In this document: positions 16,094-24,787 of the stretch, piece by piece | Numbering within the stretch: the first letter of the stretch is position 1 | How the letters are laid out: each line of letters begins with the position of its first letter | NCBI RefSeq assembly: GCF_900101955.1 | Contig: NZ_FNAQ01000001.1 | Span: 124,001 to 188,000 of the forward strand | DNA length: 64,000 bases | Origin: Desulfuromonas thiophila | GTDB lineage: Bacteria > Desulfobacterota > Desulfuromonadia > Desulfuromonadales > Desulfuromonadaceae | Reading direction: 5' to 3' | The notes under the pieces: model-generated | Told to the model about the DNA's origin: nothing | The model's database searches: none | The model's input: the letters and a program-made list of their open reading frames with translations, nothing else | Program-made: the position numbers and the translations under genes

Positions 16094-17517
16094 GCTACGG
16101 TGACAAAAAAAGGATCGGCGGTGTTCTGGGGCTGTTGCTGCTGGTGCCCGTGCTGACGGCAGCGACGGAAACGGCCGGCAGCGCGGTGGTGGATGTGCGG
16201 GCGGTCTACCAGCAGCTCAGCCGCCAGCAGCAGCAAAGCGCCGCCGAGCTGGCCGGGACGCGTGATCAGGTCGGTCGCAGCCGGGCCGAACTGGAGCAGC
16301 AGGCCGAGCGGCTGCGGCAGACCAATGCGGGCCTGCGTCGCCAGTTGCAGGAACAGGAAGACCAGCTGGCCCAGCTGCAGCGTCAGGCCGACCTGCTGCG
16401 GGACAGCCGGCGGCAGGAGGAGCAGGCCCAGCGCCAGATTCTGGCCGCGCTGCGCACTGGCGCCGGCCAGCTGGAGGAGCTGTTGCAGGCTTCGCCGTTG
16501 TATCAGCCGCTGCCGCCAGCTCTGCTGGATAGCACGGCGGTGCCGGCCCTGGCCGATCTGCGCCAGCTGGAGGATCTGTATTTCCGCCTGATGGAGGATG
16601 GCGCCACGGTCAGTCTGATGACGCGAGCCTACATCGATGGTCGCGGCGAGGAGCGGCAAGGCCCGGTGCTGCGACTGGGGCCTTTTCTGACCCTGGCGCA
16701 GACGGCTGAGGGTCTGCGCCTGCTGCAGCCCGACGCGGCCAGCGGCCGGCTGCGTGTCAGTGCGGCGCGGCCCGACGGCCGTCTGCGGCGCCAGTTGCAG
16801 CGCTATCTGGAGGGAGAAAGCGCTGCGGTGCCGCTGGATCTGACCCAGGGCGCCGCGCTGCAACATCTCAGCCGGCAAAAGGGTTTTGTGGCCCGCTTGC
16901 AGGAGGGCGGCATTCTGGTCTGGCCGATTGTGCTGCTGGCGCTGGCGGCGGCCCTGATCGGTATGGAGCGGGCGCTGTTTCTCAAGAGGGTGCACGACAA
17001 CACCGATCGCACCATGACGGCGGTCAATCACAATGCCGCGGCGGGCGACTGGCAGGCCTGTCAGCAACTGGTCAATGGCCGCTCGACTCCGGTTTACAAC
17101 GTGGTCCGCGCCGGGCTGGAGGCCCGCCATGAACAGCGCGAGGTGCTCGAAAGCGTGCTGCAGGAGGCCATTCTCAAGGAACTGCCGCGGCTGGAACGGG
17201 CCCTGCCGCTGCTGGGCATCATGGCAGCGGTGGCGCCACTGCTGGGGTTGCTGGGCACCGTGACCGGCATGATCGACACCTTCGAGGTGATCAATATCCA
17301 TGGCAGCGGCGACCCGAAGCTGCTGTCGGGGGGGATTTCCGTCGCGCTGGTGACCACCATGCTGGGTCTGATGGTGGCCATTCCGATCATGCTGCTGCAT
17401 ACGGTGCTGAGCCGCCAGGTGGAGCACATCATCGGCGACATGGAGGAAAAATCCGTCACCCTGATCAATATCATTCAGCGCTGCGGCCTGGGAGGGTGCG
17501 GTGTGGCGCGCGACTGA
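16090..17517 (+). CDS. TtpC-like ExbB/TolQ fusion protein
   Basis: A 475-residue protein with signal peptide, a periplasmic coiled coil and helical region (about residues 25-265), then a MotA/TolQ/ExbB proton-channel domain (about residues 275-460) with the motif PLLGLLGTVTGMIDTF. This layout matches TtpC of Vibrio TonB2 systems, where it is needed in addition to ExbB and ExbD. It follows DUF3450 and precedes ExbB, the canonical order. Confidence 0.88.
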   Translation: MSYGDKKRIGGVLGLLLLVPVLTAATETAGSAVVDVRAVYQQLSRQQQQSAAELAGTRDQVGRSRAELEQQAERLRQTNAGLRRQLQEQEDQLAQLQRQADLLRDSRRQEEQAQRQILAALRTGAGQLEELLQASPLYQPLPPALLDSTAVPALADLRQLEDLYFRLMEDGATVSLMTRAYIDGRGEERQGPVLRLGPFLTLAQTAEGLRLLQPDAASGRLRVSAARPDGRLRRQLQRYLEGESAAVPLDLTQGAALQHLSRQKGFVARLQEGGILVWPIVLLALAAALIGMERALFLKRVHDNTDRTMTAVNHNAAAGDWQACQQLVNGRSTPVYNVVRAGLEARHEQREVLESVLQEAILKELPRLERALPLLGIMAAVAPLLGLLGTVTGMIDTFEVINIHGSGDPKLLSGGISVALVTTMLGLMVAIPIMLLHTVLSRQVEHIIGDMEEKSVTLINIIQRCGLGGCGVARD

Positions 17518-18091
17518 CCTGCTGGCCTATCTCGCCACCGGCGGTCTGGTCATGCTGCCGCTGGTGCTGGTCTCGCTGCTGTTGTGGACGCTGATTTTCG
17601 AACGGCTGCTGCTGTTCCGGCGGCTGGAGCGGGGTGATCCGCCGCTGGCCGAACTGGTGCGCTGCTGGCGGGCCGGGCTGCCCTTGCCGCCGGCAGCGGG
17701 GCTGCGCAGCCAGCTGGTGAGGGTGCTGCAGGCCGAGGTGGCGCTGCCCAGTGCTCTCAACCGGCGGCTGCTCGATGCCTGTGCCCTGCGCTTGCAGGCG
17801 GCGATTGACCGCAATCTCGACCAGATCCGGGTGCTGGCGGCGGTGGCGCCATTGCTGGGGTTGCTGGGTACCGTGACCGGCATGATGGCGACCTTCGACG
17901 CCATCGCCCTGTTCGGCAGCGGCAATGTGCGAGCCCTGGCCGGCGGTATCTCGGAGGCGCTGATCACCACCCAGGGGGGCCTGCTGGTTTCCATCCCCGG
18001 AGTGCTGGCCAGCGCGGTGCTGAGCCTGCGGGCGCGTCGCCTGCAGGAACGGCTGGAAGAAACCCTGGTTCTGTTCAAACGGATGGTCTGA
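17501..18091 (+). CDS. exbB: Biopolymer transport protein ExbB
   Basis: A 196-residue three-TM proton-channel subunit (hydrophobic segments near residues 15-35, 105-130 and 150-172) with the family motif PLLGLLGTVTGMMATF. With ExbD it uses the proton gradient to energise TonB. The GTG start lies inside the end of the TtpC-like gene behind GGAGGG. Full length for a TonB2-type ExbB. Confidence 0.9.
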   Translation: MWRATDLLAYLATGGLVMLPLVLVSLLLWTLIFERLLLFRRLERGDPPLAELVRCWRAGLPLPPAAGLRSQLVRVLQAEVALPSALNRRLLDACALRLQAAIDRNLDQIRVLAAVAPLLGLLGTVTGMMATFDAIALFGSGNVRALAGGISEALITTQGGLLVSIPGVLASAVLSLRARRLQERLEETLVLFKRMV

Positions 18092-18094
18092 GCC

Positions 18095-18523
18095 ATGAAA
18101 TCCTTGAGACGCCGCCTGCGCCAGGCGGGTGGCAACAGCAGTGAAATCAATATCTCGCCCCTGATCGATCTGGTCTTTTTACTTCTGATCTTTTTCATGG
18201 TGACGACCAGTTTTGTGCGTGATGCCGGCATCGAGGTCGAGCGGCCGGTTGCCAGCAGTGCCTTGCCGGCGGAAAACCGCAGCATTTTTGTCGCGGTCAG
18301 CGCGACCGGCGAGGCCTGGTTCGATGGCCAGCAGGTGGATGTGCGGGCGGTGCGCGGCCATGTTAAACGTGCCCTGGCCGAGAATCCCGGCGCCGAGGTG
18401 ATTGTGCTGGCCGACCAGCGCAGCCAGACCGGCGCCGTGGTGCGGGTGATGGACCAGTGCCGCCTGGCCGGCGCCGGCCGCGTCAGCCTGGCGGCCGATA
18501 CCGCTGGCGGGGGCGGATCTTGA
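18095..18523 (+). CDS. exbD: Biopolymer transport protein ExbD
   Basis: A 142-residue single-TM protein. The membrane segment contains the essential Asp (ISPLIDLVFLLLIFFMV), and the periplasmic domain shows the ExbD/TolR pattern (AENPGAEVIVLADQRSQ). It partners ExbB in the Ton motor. The stop overlaps the TTG start of tonB. Confidence 0.93.
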   Translation: MKSLRRRLRQAGGNSSEINISPLIDLVFLLLIFFMVTTSFVRDAGIEVERPVASSALPAENRSIFVAVSATGEAWFDGQQVDVRAVRGHVKRALAENPGAEVIVLADQRSQTGAVVRVMDQCRLAGAGRVSLAADTAGGGGS

Positions 18524-19209
18524 GGTCTGATCGTCACCTGCTGCTGGCCCTGCTGCTGGCCCTGCTGGTCAATGGGGGCCTGTTTGTGCTGTTGCCCCAG
18601 CTGGTGCAGGAAAAACCGACCCGGCCGCAACAGCTCCGGCGGCAGGCGGTCGCCCTAACCCGTCTGCCGCCGCCGGTTGAGCCCTTGCAGGCTGAGGAAA
18701 CCCCGCCGGAGGCTCCCCGCCCGCCGGAGGTCAAGCCGCTGCCGCTGCCGACCCCCTTGCCGTTGCCGGGACTGGTGCGCCAGCCGCCCCAGCCGCAGCT
18801 GCAGCCGTTGCAGCCCCAGCTGGTACCGGCGCTGGTCAGCTTGCCGCTGCCACCGGTCGCGCTGCCGGCGGTAGCCGCACCAGACCGGCCGTTTGCCGAA
18901 TCGGAGGTCGATCAGCCGCCCCAGATCCGCTTCAGGCCGGAACCGGGCTACCCCTGGCAGGCGCGCCGTCAGCGTATCGAAGGCCAGGTTGAGGTTGAAC
19001 TGGTGGTTGACCGCGACGGCTGCGTGGAACAGGCACGGGTGATCGCGGCCGAGCCGGCGGAATTGTTCGATGCGGCGGTGTTGGCGGTGGTGCGGCAATG
19101 GCGCTTTCAGCCGGCACAGCTGCAGGGGCAGCCGGTGGCCAGCCGCTTGCGGCAGGTGGTGGTGTTTCGTCTGGACGAGGAGGGAGGTGGCCGTGGCGGA
19201 TGGCGCTAA
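18520..19209 (+). CDS. tonB: TonB energy-transducing protein
   Basis: A 229-residue protein: N-terminal signal anchor (about residues 5-25), a very Pro-rich periplasmic spacer (about residues 40-125), then a TonB C-terminal domain (about residues 140-220) with GYPWQARRQRIEGQVEVEL and the WRFQPA motif. The TTG start at 18520 overlaps the exbD stop, as expected for a coupled operon; a longer open frame upstream lacks a sensible N-terminus. It contacts the TonB boxes of receptors such as those in this window. Confidence 0.9.
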   Translation: MRSDRHLLLALLLALLVNGGLFVLLPQLVQEKPTRPQQLRRQAVALTRLPPPVEPLQAEETPPEAPRPPEVKPLPLPTPLPLPGLVRQPPQPQLQPLQPQLVPALVSLPLPPVALPAVAAPDRPFAESEVDQPPQIRFRPEPGYPWQARRQRIEGQVEVELVVDRDGCVEQARVIAAEPAELFDAAVLAVVRQWRFQPAQLQGQPVASRLRQVVVFRLDEEGGGRGGWR

Positions 19210-20374
19210 GCGGCTGTTCCTGAGCCTGTTGCTGGTGTTGACCGCTCTGTTGCTGCCGGACGGGCGGGGTTGGGCCGATTGTCACCAGCCCTGTCCCGCC
19301 GTGCTGTTGGCGCAGTTGCAGCAGGCTGATCGGCTGGCCGGGCAGCAGAACTGGGCACAGGCGCGGCAGCTGTTGCAACAGGCACAGCAACAGGGCGCCG
19401 ATCATCCCCTGCTGTGGGGGCGGCTGGGCCAGGCCCTGTTGCAGTTGCAGCAGCCCGAGGCGGCGCTGGCGGCTCTGGAACGGGCGGTAGCCGGTTGCCC
19501 GGCGGAGGCGACACTGTGGCAGCAGCTGGCCCAGGCCGCCTGGCAGCTGGGCCAGCACGAGCGGGCCGCGGTGGCCCTGCAGCGCGCCGCCGAACTGGGC
19601 GGGGATGACCAGCTGGCGCGCCAGGCGGCCCTGCTGTGGGCCGAGGCCGGCGAGGCGGAGCGGGCTCTGACCCAACTGGAACCGTTGCTGGAACGGGCTG
19701 GTCGAGTGCTGGCGAACGAGGAGCTGCACAACTATGTGGCCCTCTGTCTGCAGGCACAGCAGGCCGGGCGCGGGCTGCGTCACCTTGAGCGCTGGCAGCC
19801 GGCGCTGCAGTCGCGCGCCCTGTTCTGGCAGCTACGGGCGCAGCTGCTGGTGGCGACCGGGGCCTTTGGTCCGGCGGCCAGCAGTCTGCGGGTGGCGGCG
19901 GCGCTGGCGCCCCTGCCGCTGGAACAGCAGCGTCTGCTGGCCGATCTGCTGCTGCAGGCCGGTGCGCCGGCTGCGGCGGCCCGGCAGTACGAAGCCCTGC
20001 TGCAGCAGCAGCCGGACGAGGCGGAACTGGCGCACCGGCTGCTGCACAGCTACCGGCTGGCGCTGCAGCCCGAGCAGGCGCTGGCCCTGTGCGAGCGCTT
20101 GCTGGCCGGTGCGCCAGAAGCCCGTCGCCGGCCGCTGCTGCAGGGGCGGGCCGAACTGCTGTACGAACTGGAACGCTATGACGCTGCCGCGCAGGCCTTC
20201 GACCAGCTGTCGCGCCATCCGGCCGCTGCGGGGGCGGCCTGGTTGGGACGGGCCAGCTGCGCCCTGCGGCAGCAGGATCGCACCGTTGCCCGTCAGGCGC
20301 TGGAACAGGCCCGCCGTTATCCGGCCCAACGAGCCGAGGCCGACCGTCTGCTGCGCCAGCTGGCGCAGCGCTGA
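19193..20374 (+). CDS. TPR-repeat protein of the Ton operon
   Basis: A 393-residue exported protein with signal peptide (about residues 1-28) and tandem tetratricopeptide-like helical repeats through most of its length, rich in Ala, Leu and Gln. TPR proteins close TtpC/TonB2-type operons. The GTG start sits within the 3' end of tonB behind GGGAGG. Its partner is likely another component of the Ton apparatus. Confidence 0.8.
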   Translation: MADGAKRLFLSLLLVLTALLLPDGRGWADCHQPCPAVLLAQLQQADRLAGQQNWAQARQLLQQAQQQGADHPLLWGRLGQALLQLQQPEAALAALERAVAGCPAEATLWQQLAQAAWQLGQHERAAVALQRAAELGGDDQLARQAALLWAEAGEAERALTQLEPLLERAGRVLANEELHNYVALCLQAQQAGRGLRHLERWQPALQSRALFWQLRAQLLVATGAFGPAASSLRVAAALAPLPLEQQRLLADLLLQAGAPAAAARQYEALLQQQPDEAELAHRLLHSYRLALQPEQALALCERLLAGAPEARRRPLLQGRAELLYELERYDAAAQAFDQLSRHPAAAGAAWLGRASCALRQQDRTVARQALEQARRYPAQRAEADRLLRQLAQR

Positions 20375-20396
20375 ACAAGCAGTCGCACATGAAAAA

Positions 20397-20424
20397 ACGA
20401 CCGGGTTCGGTAGAACCCGGTCGT
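20397..20424 (-). terminator. Terminator of the porin-cytochrome operon
   Basis: A perfect 12-bp hairpin, ACGACCGGGTTC / GAACCCGGTCGT with a four-base loop. On the minus strand it is followed by a T-run (A-run 20392-20397 on the plus strand), so it terminates the convergent minus-strand operon. Confidence 0.75.
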
Positions 20425-20447
20425 TAAGGCGGGAGACTCTGAGGTGG

Positions 20448-20476
20448 CCCCGCAGCCGGATGGCTGCGGGGTTTTT
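20448..20476 (+). terminator. Terminator of the Ton operon
   Basis: CCCCGCAGCC-GGAT-GGCTGCGGGG followed by TTTTT. It terminates the plus-strand operon. The two convergent terminators are interleaved: each transcript crosses the other's hairpin before reaching its own. Confidence 0.8.
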
Positions 20477-20528
20477 GATTGGCGGCCCGGTGAAGGGCCG
20501 CGCGCCGGAAGGGTTTTGCCAGAGCGTT

Positions 20529-22655
20529 TTACGGCCGGCTGCTGCCGAGCCAATGGGCGGCGGCGGGATAACTGACCGCGTTGATGTTGATGGTGCCGTC
20601 GAGGACGCCGTTGTCGAGGTAGTCGATGGAATCGAACAGCAGCCGTTTCACATACATGCGGTTGTGGGCGTAGCCACCGGGTTCTTCGGTGGGCAGTTTC
20701 TGATTCTGGAAGGCATAGGTCGCCAGCAGATCAGCGGTGGTGTTGTTGATGGTGGTGCCGAGGAAGTTCGGCAGACTGTTGGCCAGATAGGCGCCCAGCA
20801 CCATCCCAGCCTGCTGATAACCCTCTGATTCCTCTTCGAGGAAGGCGGCGGCAGCGGCACTGCCGGCCTCCAGCGCCGCGCCGTGGGAGCCGTCGTGACA
20901 ACCGATGCAGTTGGTGGCCGTCAGGGCGGTGATTTCACCGGTGGCGTTCTTTTCCACCACGCTGAAGCGATGCGCTTCGCTGCTGCTCATATGGCAGGCG
21001 GCGCAGGGGCCGGCGCCACTGACCTGCTGACCGACGACGGTGTCGTGGTCGAGGATGTCGACAATTTCGAGATCCAGGCTGTCATGGGCGAAGTAGGACG
21101 GATTGGCGTAGCTTTGACCGGGGAATTCAAAACCCATGTGGGTGACGGCGCTGAACAGGGTGCCACCGGCCGGGGCATGGTGGCCGACAAAACGGGAACT
21201 CATGCTGCTGTCCATGTTGCCGGCGCCGCCGTGGCAGGCCACGCAAACGTTGGAGTTGGCGATATCCGGCAGCACCACGGGCGCGCCCTGATAGGTGACG
21301 GCCGTGCCGCCGGTCGATTTCAGGGCGATAGCGCCCGGATCGCGCAGCGTACCGGCGCCGGCATTGCTATGGCAGCCCCAGCAGTAAAGCATTTCGGCCT
21401 GCGGTGAGCCGCTGGTACCGTTCCAGTCGGCCAGATGGCTGAAGTCGTTGTTGGCGGCATTGTAACCGTCCGGGTCATCCAGGTAATTGGCGACACCGGT
21501 GGCGGTATGGCAGCGCTGGCAGCCCTGGCGGGCATCGCTTTCCCACGGATAATGGACCCAGCCGTCGGCGGTGGCGCTGCCGGCGGCGGCGTCTGGGCCC
21601 TCAGCTTCCTTGACATCGAGCAGGTGACCGCCGTGAGCCGACCGCGCCCACTGTTCGTTGATGCTGTTGTCGCCATGGTGCACATTGTGACAATCGGCGC
21701 AGGCCGTGGCTGCCTGGGTCCGCAGGACATAGCCTTCCAGTAATTTGGCCGTTGTCGGATCGTCGAAGTGGGTGTCCCTGATCGAGCGGTCCATCAGGCC
21801 GTTGTCGTCGAAGTGATCGAAGTGGTAGTCGAGGGCGGCATTGTCGGCATGGCAGTGGCTACAGGTGTTGTACTGGGCCGAGCCATCGGCCGAGGCCGCC
21901 ATCAGCAGCTGATCACCGCCGGTGGCATGGACGTCGTGACAGGTGCGGCACTGGATCGGACTGATGTTCTCTTCGCCCAGCGGTTCGGCACCACGGCCGT
22001 TGGTGGCGGTGATGGCGGCCACGGTGGTCAGACCACGGTAGAGTCGGGCGCCCTCGTCACTGTGACAGCGGTTGCAGCCGATGGTCTCACTGCGGGTGCT
22101 GCGGTCGCGGGGTTCGGCGGCATGGCCGGAGTCGAGATAATCGGGGACCACGTTGAGGGCGCCGGGGCTGTGGCCGCTGCGGCTGCGCAGGGCGACGAGT
22201 TCACCGGTTTCAGCGCTGACCTCGGCGTGGCAGCGGGCGCATTCCGCTACGCCGGGGCGCGGTGTCGGAATCGGGCCGATGCCGCGGTGGGCACTGCCGT
22301 TGCCGTGACAGGCCTCGCAGGCCACTACATCGCGTACGCTGAGGCCATAGGCGGCCGGCATGTTGATGGCATCGAGGGTGGCGTTGTGACAGTTGCCACA
22401 GCTGAAGGGCTCACCGGCCGCCGCCGGCTCGTGCGGCCCTGTCGGGCTGCCGTTCAGATTGGCATGGCGACCGGCCAGAAATGCCTGGTTCTGGGTGCTG
22501 TGGCACTGGGTGCAATTGGTGATGCCGCTGGCTTGCAGCACCGGCTCGGTGCTGGGCGTGACGGCGCTGCCACCGGAACCGCCACTGCTGCCGCAGCCGG
22601 CCAGAGTGGCGGCGGCCAGGGTTGTGAGGAACAGCCGTAACCAGGGTGAGTGCAT
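20529..22655 (-). CDS. Outer-membrane 13-heme c-type cytochrome lipoprotein
   Basis: A 708-residue lipoprotein (lipobox LAGC, Cys at about residue 21) with 13 CxxCH heme motifs spread from about residue 45 to 600, for example CTQCH, CGNCH, CWGCH, CAACH and CIGCH. It is the expected outer, surface-exposed end of a porin-cytochrome conduit that moves electrons to extracellular acceptors. AAGGAGG precedes the ATG. It is the last gene of a three-gene operon behind a periplasmic decaheme cytochrome and an outer-membrane barrel. Confidence 0.88.
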   Translation of the reverse strand: MHSPWLRLFLTTLAAATLAGCGSSGGSGGSAVTPSTEPVLQASGITNCTQCHSTQNQAFLAGRHANLNGSPTGPHEPAAAGEPFSCGNCHNATLDAINMPAAYGLSVRDVVACEACHGNGSAHRGIGPIPTPRPGVAECARCHAEVSAETGELVALRSRSGHSPGALNVVPDYLDSGHAAEPRDRSTRSETIGCNRCHSDEGARLYRGLTTVAAITATNGRGAEPLGEENISPIQCRTCHDVHATGGDQLLMAASADGSAQYNTCSHCHADNAALDYHFDHFDDNGLMDRSIRDTHFDDPTTAKLLEGYVLRTQAATACADCHNVHHGDNSINEQWARSAHGGHLLDVKEAEGPDAAAGSATADGWVHYPWESDARQGCQRCHTATGVANYLDDPDGYNAANNDFSHLADWNGTSGSPQAEMLYCWGCHSNAGAGTLRDPGAIALKSTGGTAVTYQGAPVVLPDIANSNVCVACHGGAGNMDSSMSSRFVGHHAPAGGTLFSAVTHMGFEFPGQSYANPSYFAHDSLDLEIVDILDHDTVVGQQVSGAGPCAACHMSSSEAHRFSVVEKNATGEITALTATNCIGCHDGSHGAALEAGSAAAAAFLEEESEGYQQAGMVLGAYLANSLPNFLGTTINNTTADLLATYAFQNQKLPTEEPGGYAHNRMYVKRLLFDSIDYLDNGVLDGTININAVSYPAAAHWLGSSRP

Positions 22656-22690
22656 GGTTGACCTCCTTTTTAATGGGGTGGTGGAAAAAT

Positions 22691-23542
22691 TTAATGGCAG
22701 CGGCGGCAGGTCTTGCCGTTGCTGGCCTTGCGCAGATTGTCCTTGATGTCACCCCAGTCCTTCGGATGGGGGTTGTAGCCGCCGGCACCGGCGCGGGCGC
22801 TGTGGCAGCGCAGGCAGACATCACCATCGGGATGGCAGGCCTGGCAACTGGACAGCGACCGCCGTGCCTCGCGCGCGTGACCGATGGACCAGGAATGGTA
22901 GTCGGGCGCGATGGAGCTTTGCAGGTGGCAGCTGTCACAGGTGATGGACGGATCCATGCCGGCGTGGATGGCGTCGATGTCCGTGTCACCAAAGCCCAGA
23001 TCGAAGGTGCGGCGGTGCGACGGGCTACCGAGGCTGTCGCCGCGCAGGCGGAATTGGTCGTGGCAGTCGGCACAGTAGTCGGGTTCGTGGCAGCTGGCGC
23101 ACAGACGCTGGTCCGTGCGGGCGGCGATGGGGTGGGTGACGTGGAAGTCGCTGCGGTGAACGTTGGTCAGGCCGTTGCCGAAATCGCCCTGTTCATGGGA
23201 GAAACCGGCCTTGTGGCAGTCCAGACAGTCGGCCTGACGGTGGCAGGCCACACAGTCGATGGCCTCGCCCTTGGCTTCGCTGCGGTGATTGAGCGCCCAC
23301 AGCGGGCCGTGGGTTGTGGGACCGCGCCAGGTCAGGGCGTCGATGGTGGCGCTGTCGTGACAGTCGAGACAGACCGCCGGATCGGGAACGATGCTGGGCG
23401 CGTCGGCCAGATGGCAGACACTGCAGTCTCCGCCATCGACATAGTCACGCACATGGGCGTCATGATCGAAGCCCGCCGCCCAGACCAGCGATGTTGCCAG
23501 CAGCGGCAGCATGACCAGGGGAATCAGCTTGAAGCGGGTCAT
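22691..23542 (-). CDS. Periplasmic decaheme c-type cytochrome
   Basis: A 283-residue protein with signal peptide (ending VWA, about residue 22) and ten CxxCH motifs, the last of which (CRRCH) forms the extreme C-terminus. Size and heme number match MtrA-type subunits that insert into an outer-membrane barrel. AAAGGAG lies before the ATG. It is encoded between the barrel and the lipoprotein cytochrome. Confidence 0.88.
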   Translation of the reverse strand: MTRFKLIPLVMLPLLATSLVWAAGFDHDAHVRDYVDGGDCSVCHLADAPSIVPDPAVCLDCHDSATIDALTWRGPTTHGPLWALNHRSEAKGEAIDCVACHRQADCLDCHKAGFSHEQGDFGNGLTNVHRSDFHVTHPIAARTDQRLCASCHEPDYCADCHDQFRLRGDSLGSPSHRRTFDLGFGDTDIDAIHAGMDPSITCDSCHLQSSIAPDYHSWSIGHAREARRSLSSCQACHPDGDVCLRCHSARAGAGGYNPHPKDWGDIKDNLRKASNGKTCRRCH

Positions 23543-23557
23543 AGAAGGCTCCTTTGG

Positions 23558-24787
23558 CTAGAACTGGATGTTGAACCGCACGGTGCCGCGGTTGTAGTAG
23601 TCCCACAGATCGCTCTCGATCCGCTCGAACTTGGCCTGCAGATTGGTTTTCTTGTTGATGTGCCAGGTGACATCGGCCCAGTAGCGCTGGCTGGTGGTTT
23701 CGTCGCTGGAGCCATCGGTTTCGAAGAAGTCGATCTCGCGTTCAAGGACATCGATGTTGGCTCCCAATCCGGCTTCAATCCATTCGGTCAGGCGGTAGGC
23801 ACCGCGTATCTTGAAGCCCTTGAGATCCTGGCCATCGTCGTCGATACGGCAGATGCCGCTGACATAGCCGGAGAACGTGCCGGTGCGCAGCTTCTCAAGG
23901 CCGATTTCGAATACGTCGGCGTCGCTGAACTCGTCATACAGCTCCCGCACATAGCGGGCGTAGGCCTGCAGCCCGCGACGGATGTGCCAAGTGGCCTCGG
24001 CCAGTACCTCTTCGTATTCCTCGACGGCGAAGACCGAATAGATGGAGGTGGAGGAAAAGACCGGCAGCGAGTAGAGGTATTCCAGCCGCAGGGTGAAGGG
24101 CGCGTCGAAGCGGTATTTGCCGCCGAGATTGGCGTAGCTCAACCGCTCCGACAGAATGTCCCACTGCAGTTCGTTGTAGAGCCACAGCTTGCCGCGGATG
24201 TCGACGCTGGCGTCAAACCCTGCCAGTTCCTGGGCGATCAGGCCGCCCTCCCACTTCTGCAGGTAGGATAGGCCCAGATCGATGCTGTCGAGGTAGTGGG
24301 CGGTCAGTTCAACCCCGGTGAGCACGTCCTTGACGTTGTAGCCTTCGTAATAGCTGACATCGCCACCGCCGAACAGCTTGACGGCATAGGTGTCACTCAG
24401 CCGGTAATCCAGCGCCAGGCCGTCCATCAGCGAGGCGCCGGCGGTGGTGGAGATGAACTGGCGGCCGAGGCGGAAGTCCAGGCCGTCGAACAGATCCTTC
24501 TTTTCCAGGTAGGCAAAGTACAACCGGCTGTCGATGTCGGCCTCGCTGTTCAGATCGTCGGCGATACGGCCATAGCCGCGGAAGTTGTAGCCTTCGCCGC
24601 CAAGATCGCGCAGACTCAGCTGCAGATACTGGTAAACGGGCACCGCCGTGTCTTCCCGCGCGCTGTCGTACCATTCCATCACCGTGCTGGCTCTGCCGCT
24701 GACCGAGACTGCCTGCGCCGGCAGCGCCGACCACAGGGTCAGCGGCACCAGCAGCACGCCGCAAAAAATCCCTTGCCAGACTCTCAT
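23558..24787 (-). CDS. Outer-membrane beta-barrel of a porin-cytochrome conduit
   Basis: A 409-residue protein with signal peptide (ending AQA, about residue 26) and alternating amphipathic strands throughout, ending in Phe (RFNIQF), as in outer-membrane barrels. It is likely the porin that holds the decaheme cytochrome (MtrB/OmbB-like role), although it is shorter than MtrB. First gene of the operon, with CAGGAGG before the ATG. Confidence 0.75.
   Translation of the reverse strand: MRVWQGIFCGVLLVPLTLWSALPAQAVSVSGRASTVMEWYDSAREDTAVPVYQYLQLSLRDLGGEGYNFRGYGRIADDLNSEADIDSRLYFAYLEKKDLFDGLDFRLGRQFISTTAGASLMDGLALDYRLSDTYAVKLFGGGDVSYYEGYNVKDVLTGVELTAHYLDSIDLGLSYLQKWEGGLIAQELAGFDASVDIRGKLWLYNELQWDILSERLSYANLGGKYRFDAPFTLRLEYLYSLPVFSSTSIYSVFAVEEYEEVLAEATWHIRRGLQAYARYVRELYDEFSDADVFEIGLEKLRTGTFSGYVSGICRIDDDGQDLKGFKIRGAYRLTEWIEAGLGANIDVLEREIDFFETDGSSDETTSQRYWADVTWHINKKTNLQAKFERIESDLWDYYNRGTVRFNIQF

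Noticed and set aside
20529-22640. Long plus-strand frames opposite the multiheme cytochromes
   Set aside because: Gly/Ala/Val-rich shadows; the minus strand carries 23 heme motifs and proper signal peptides.
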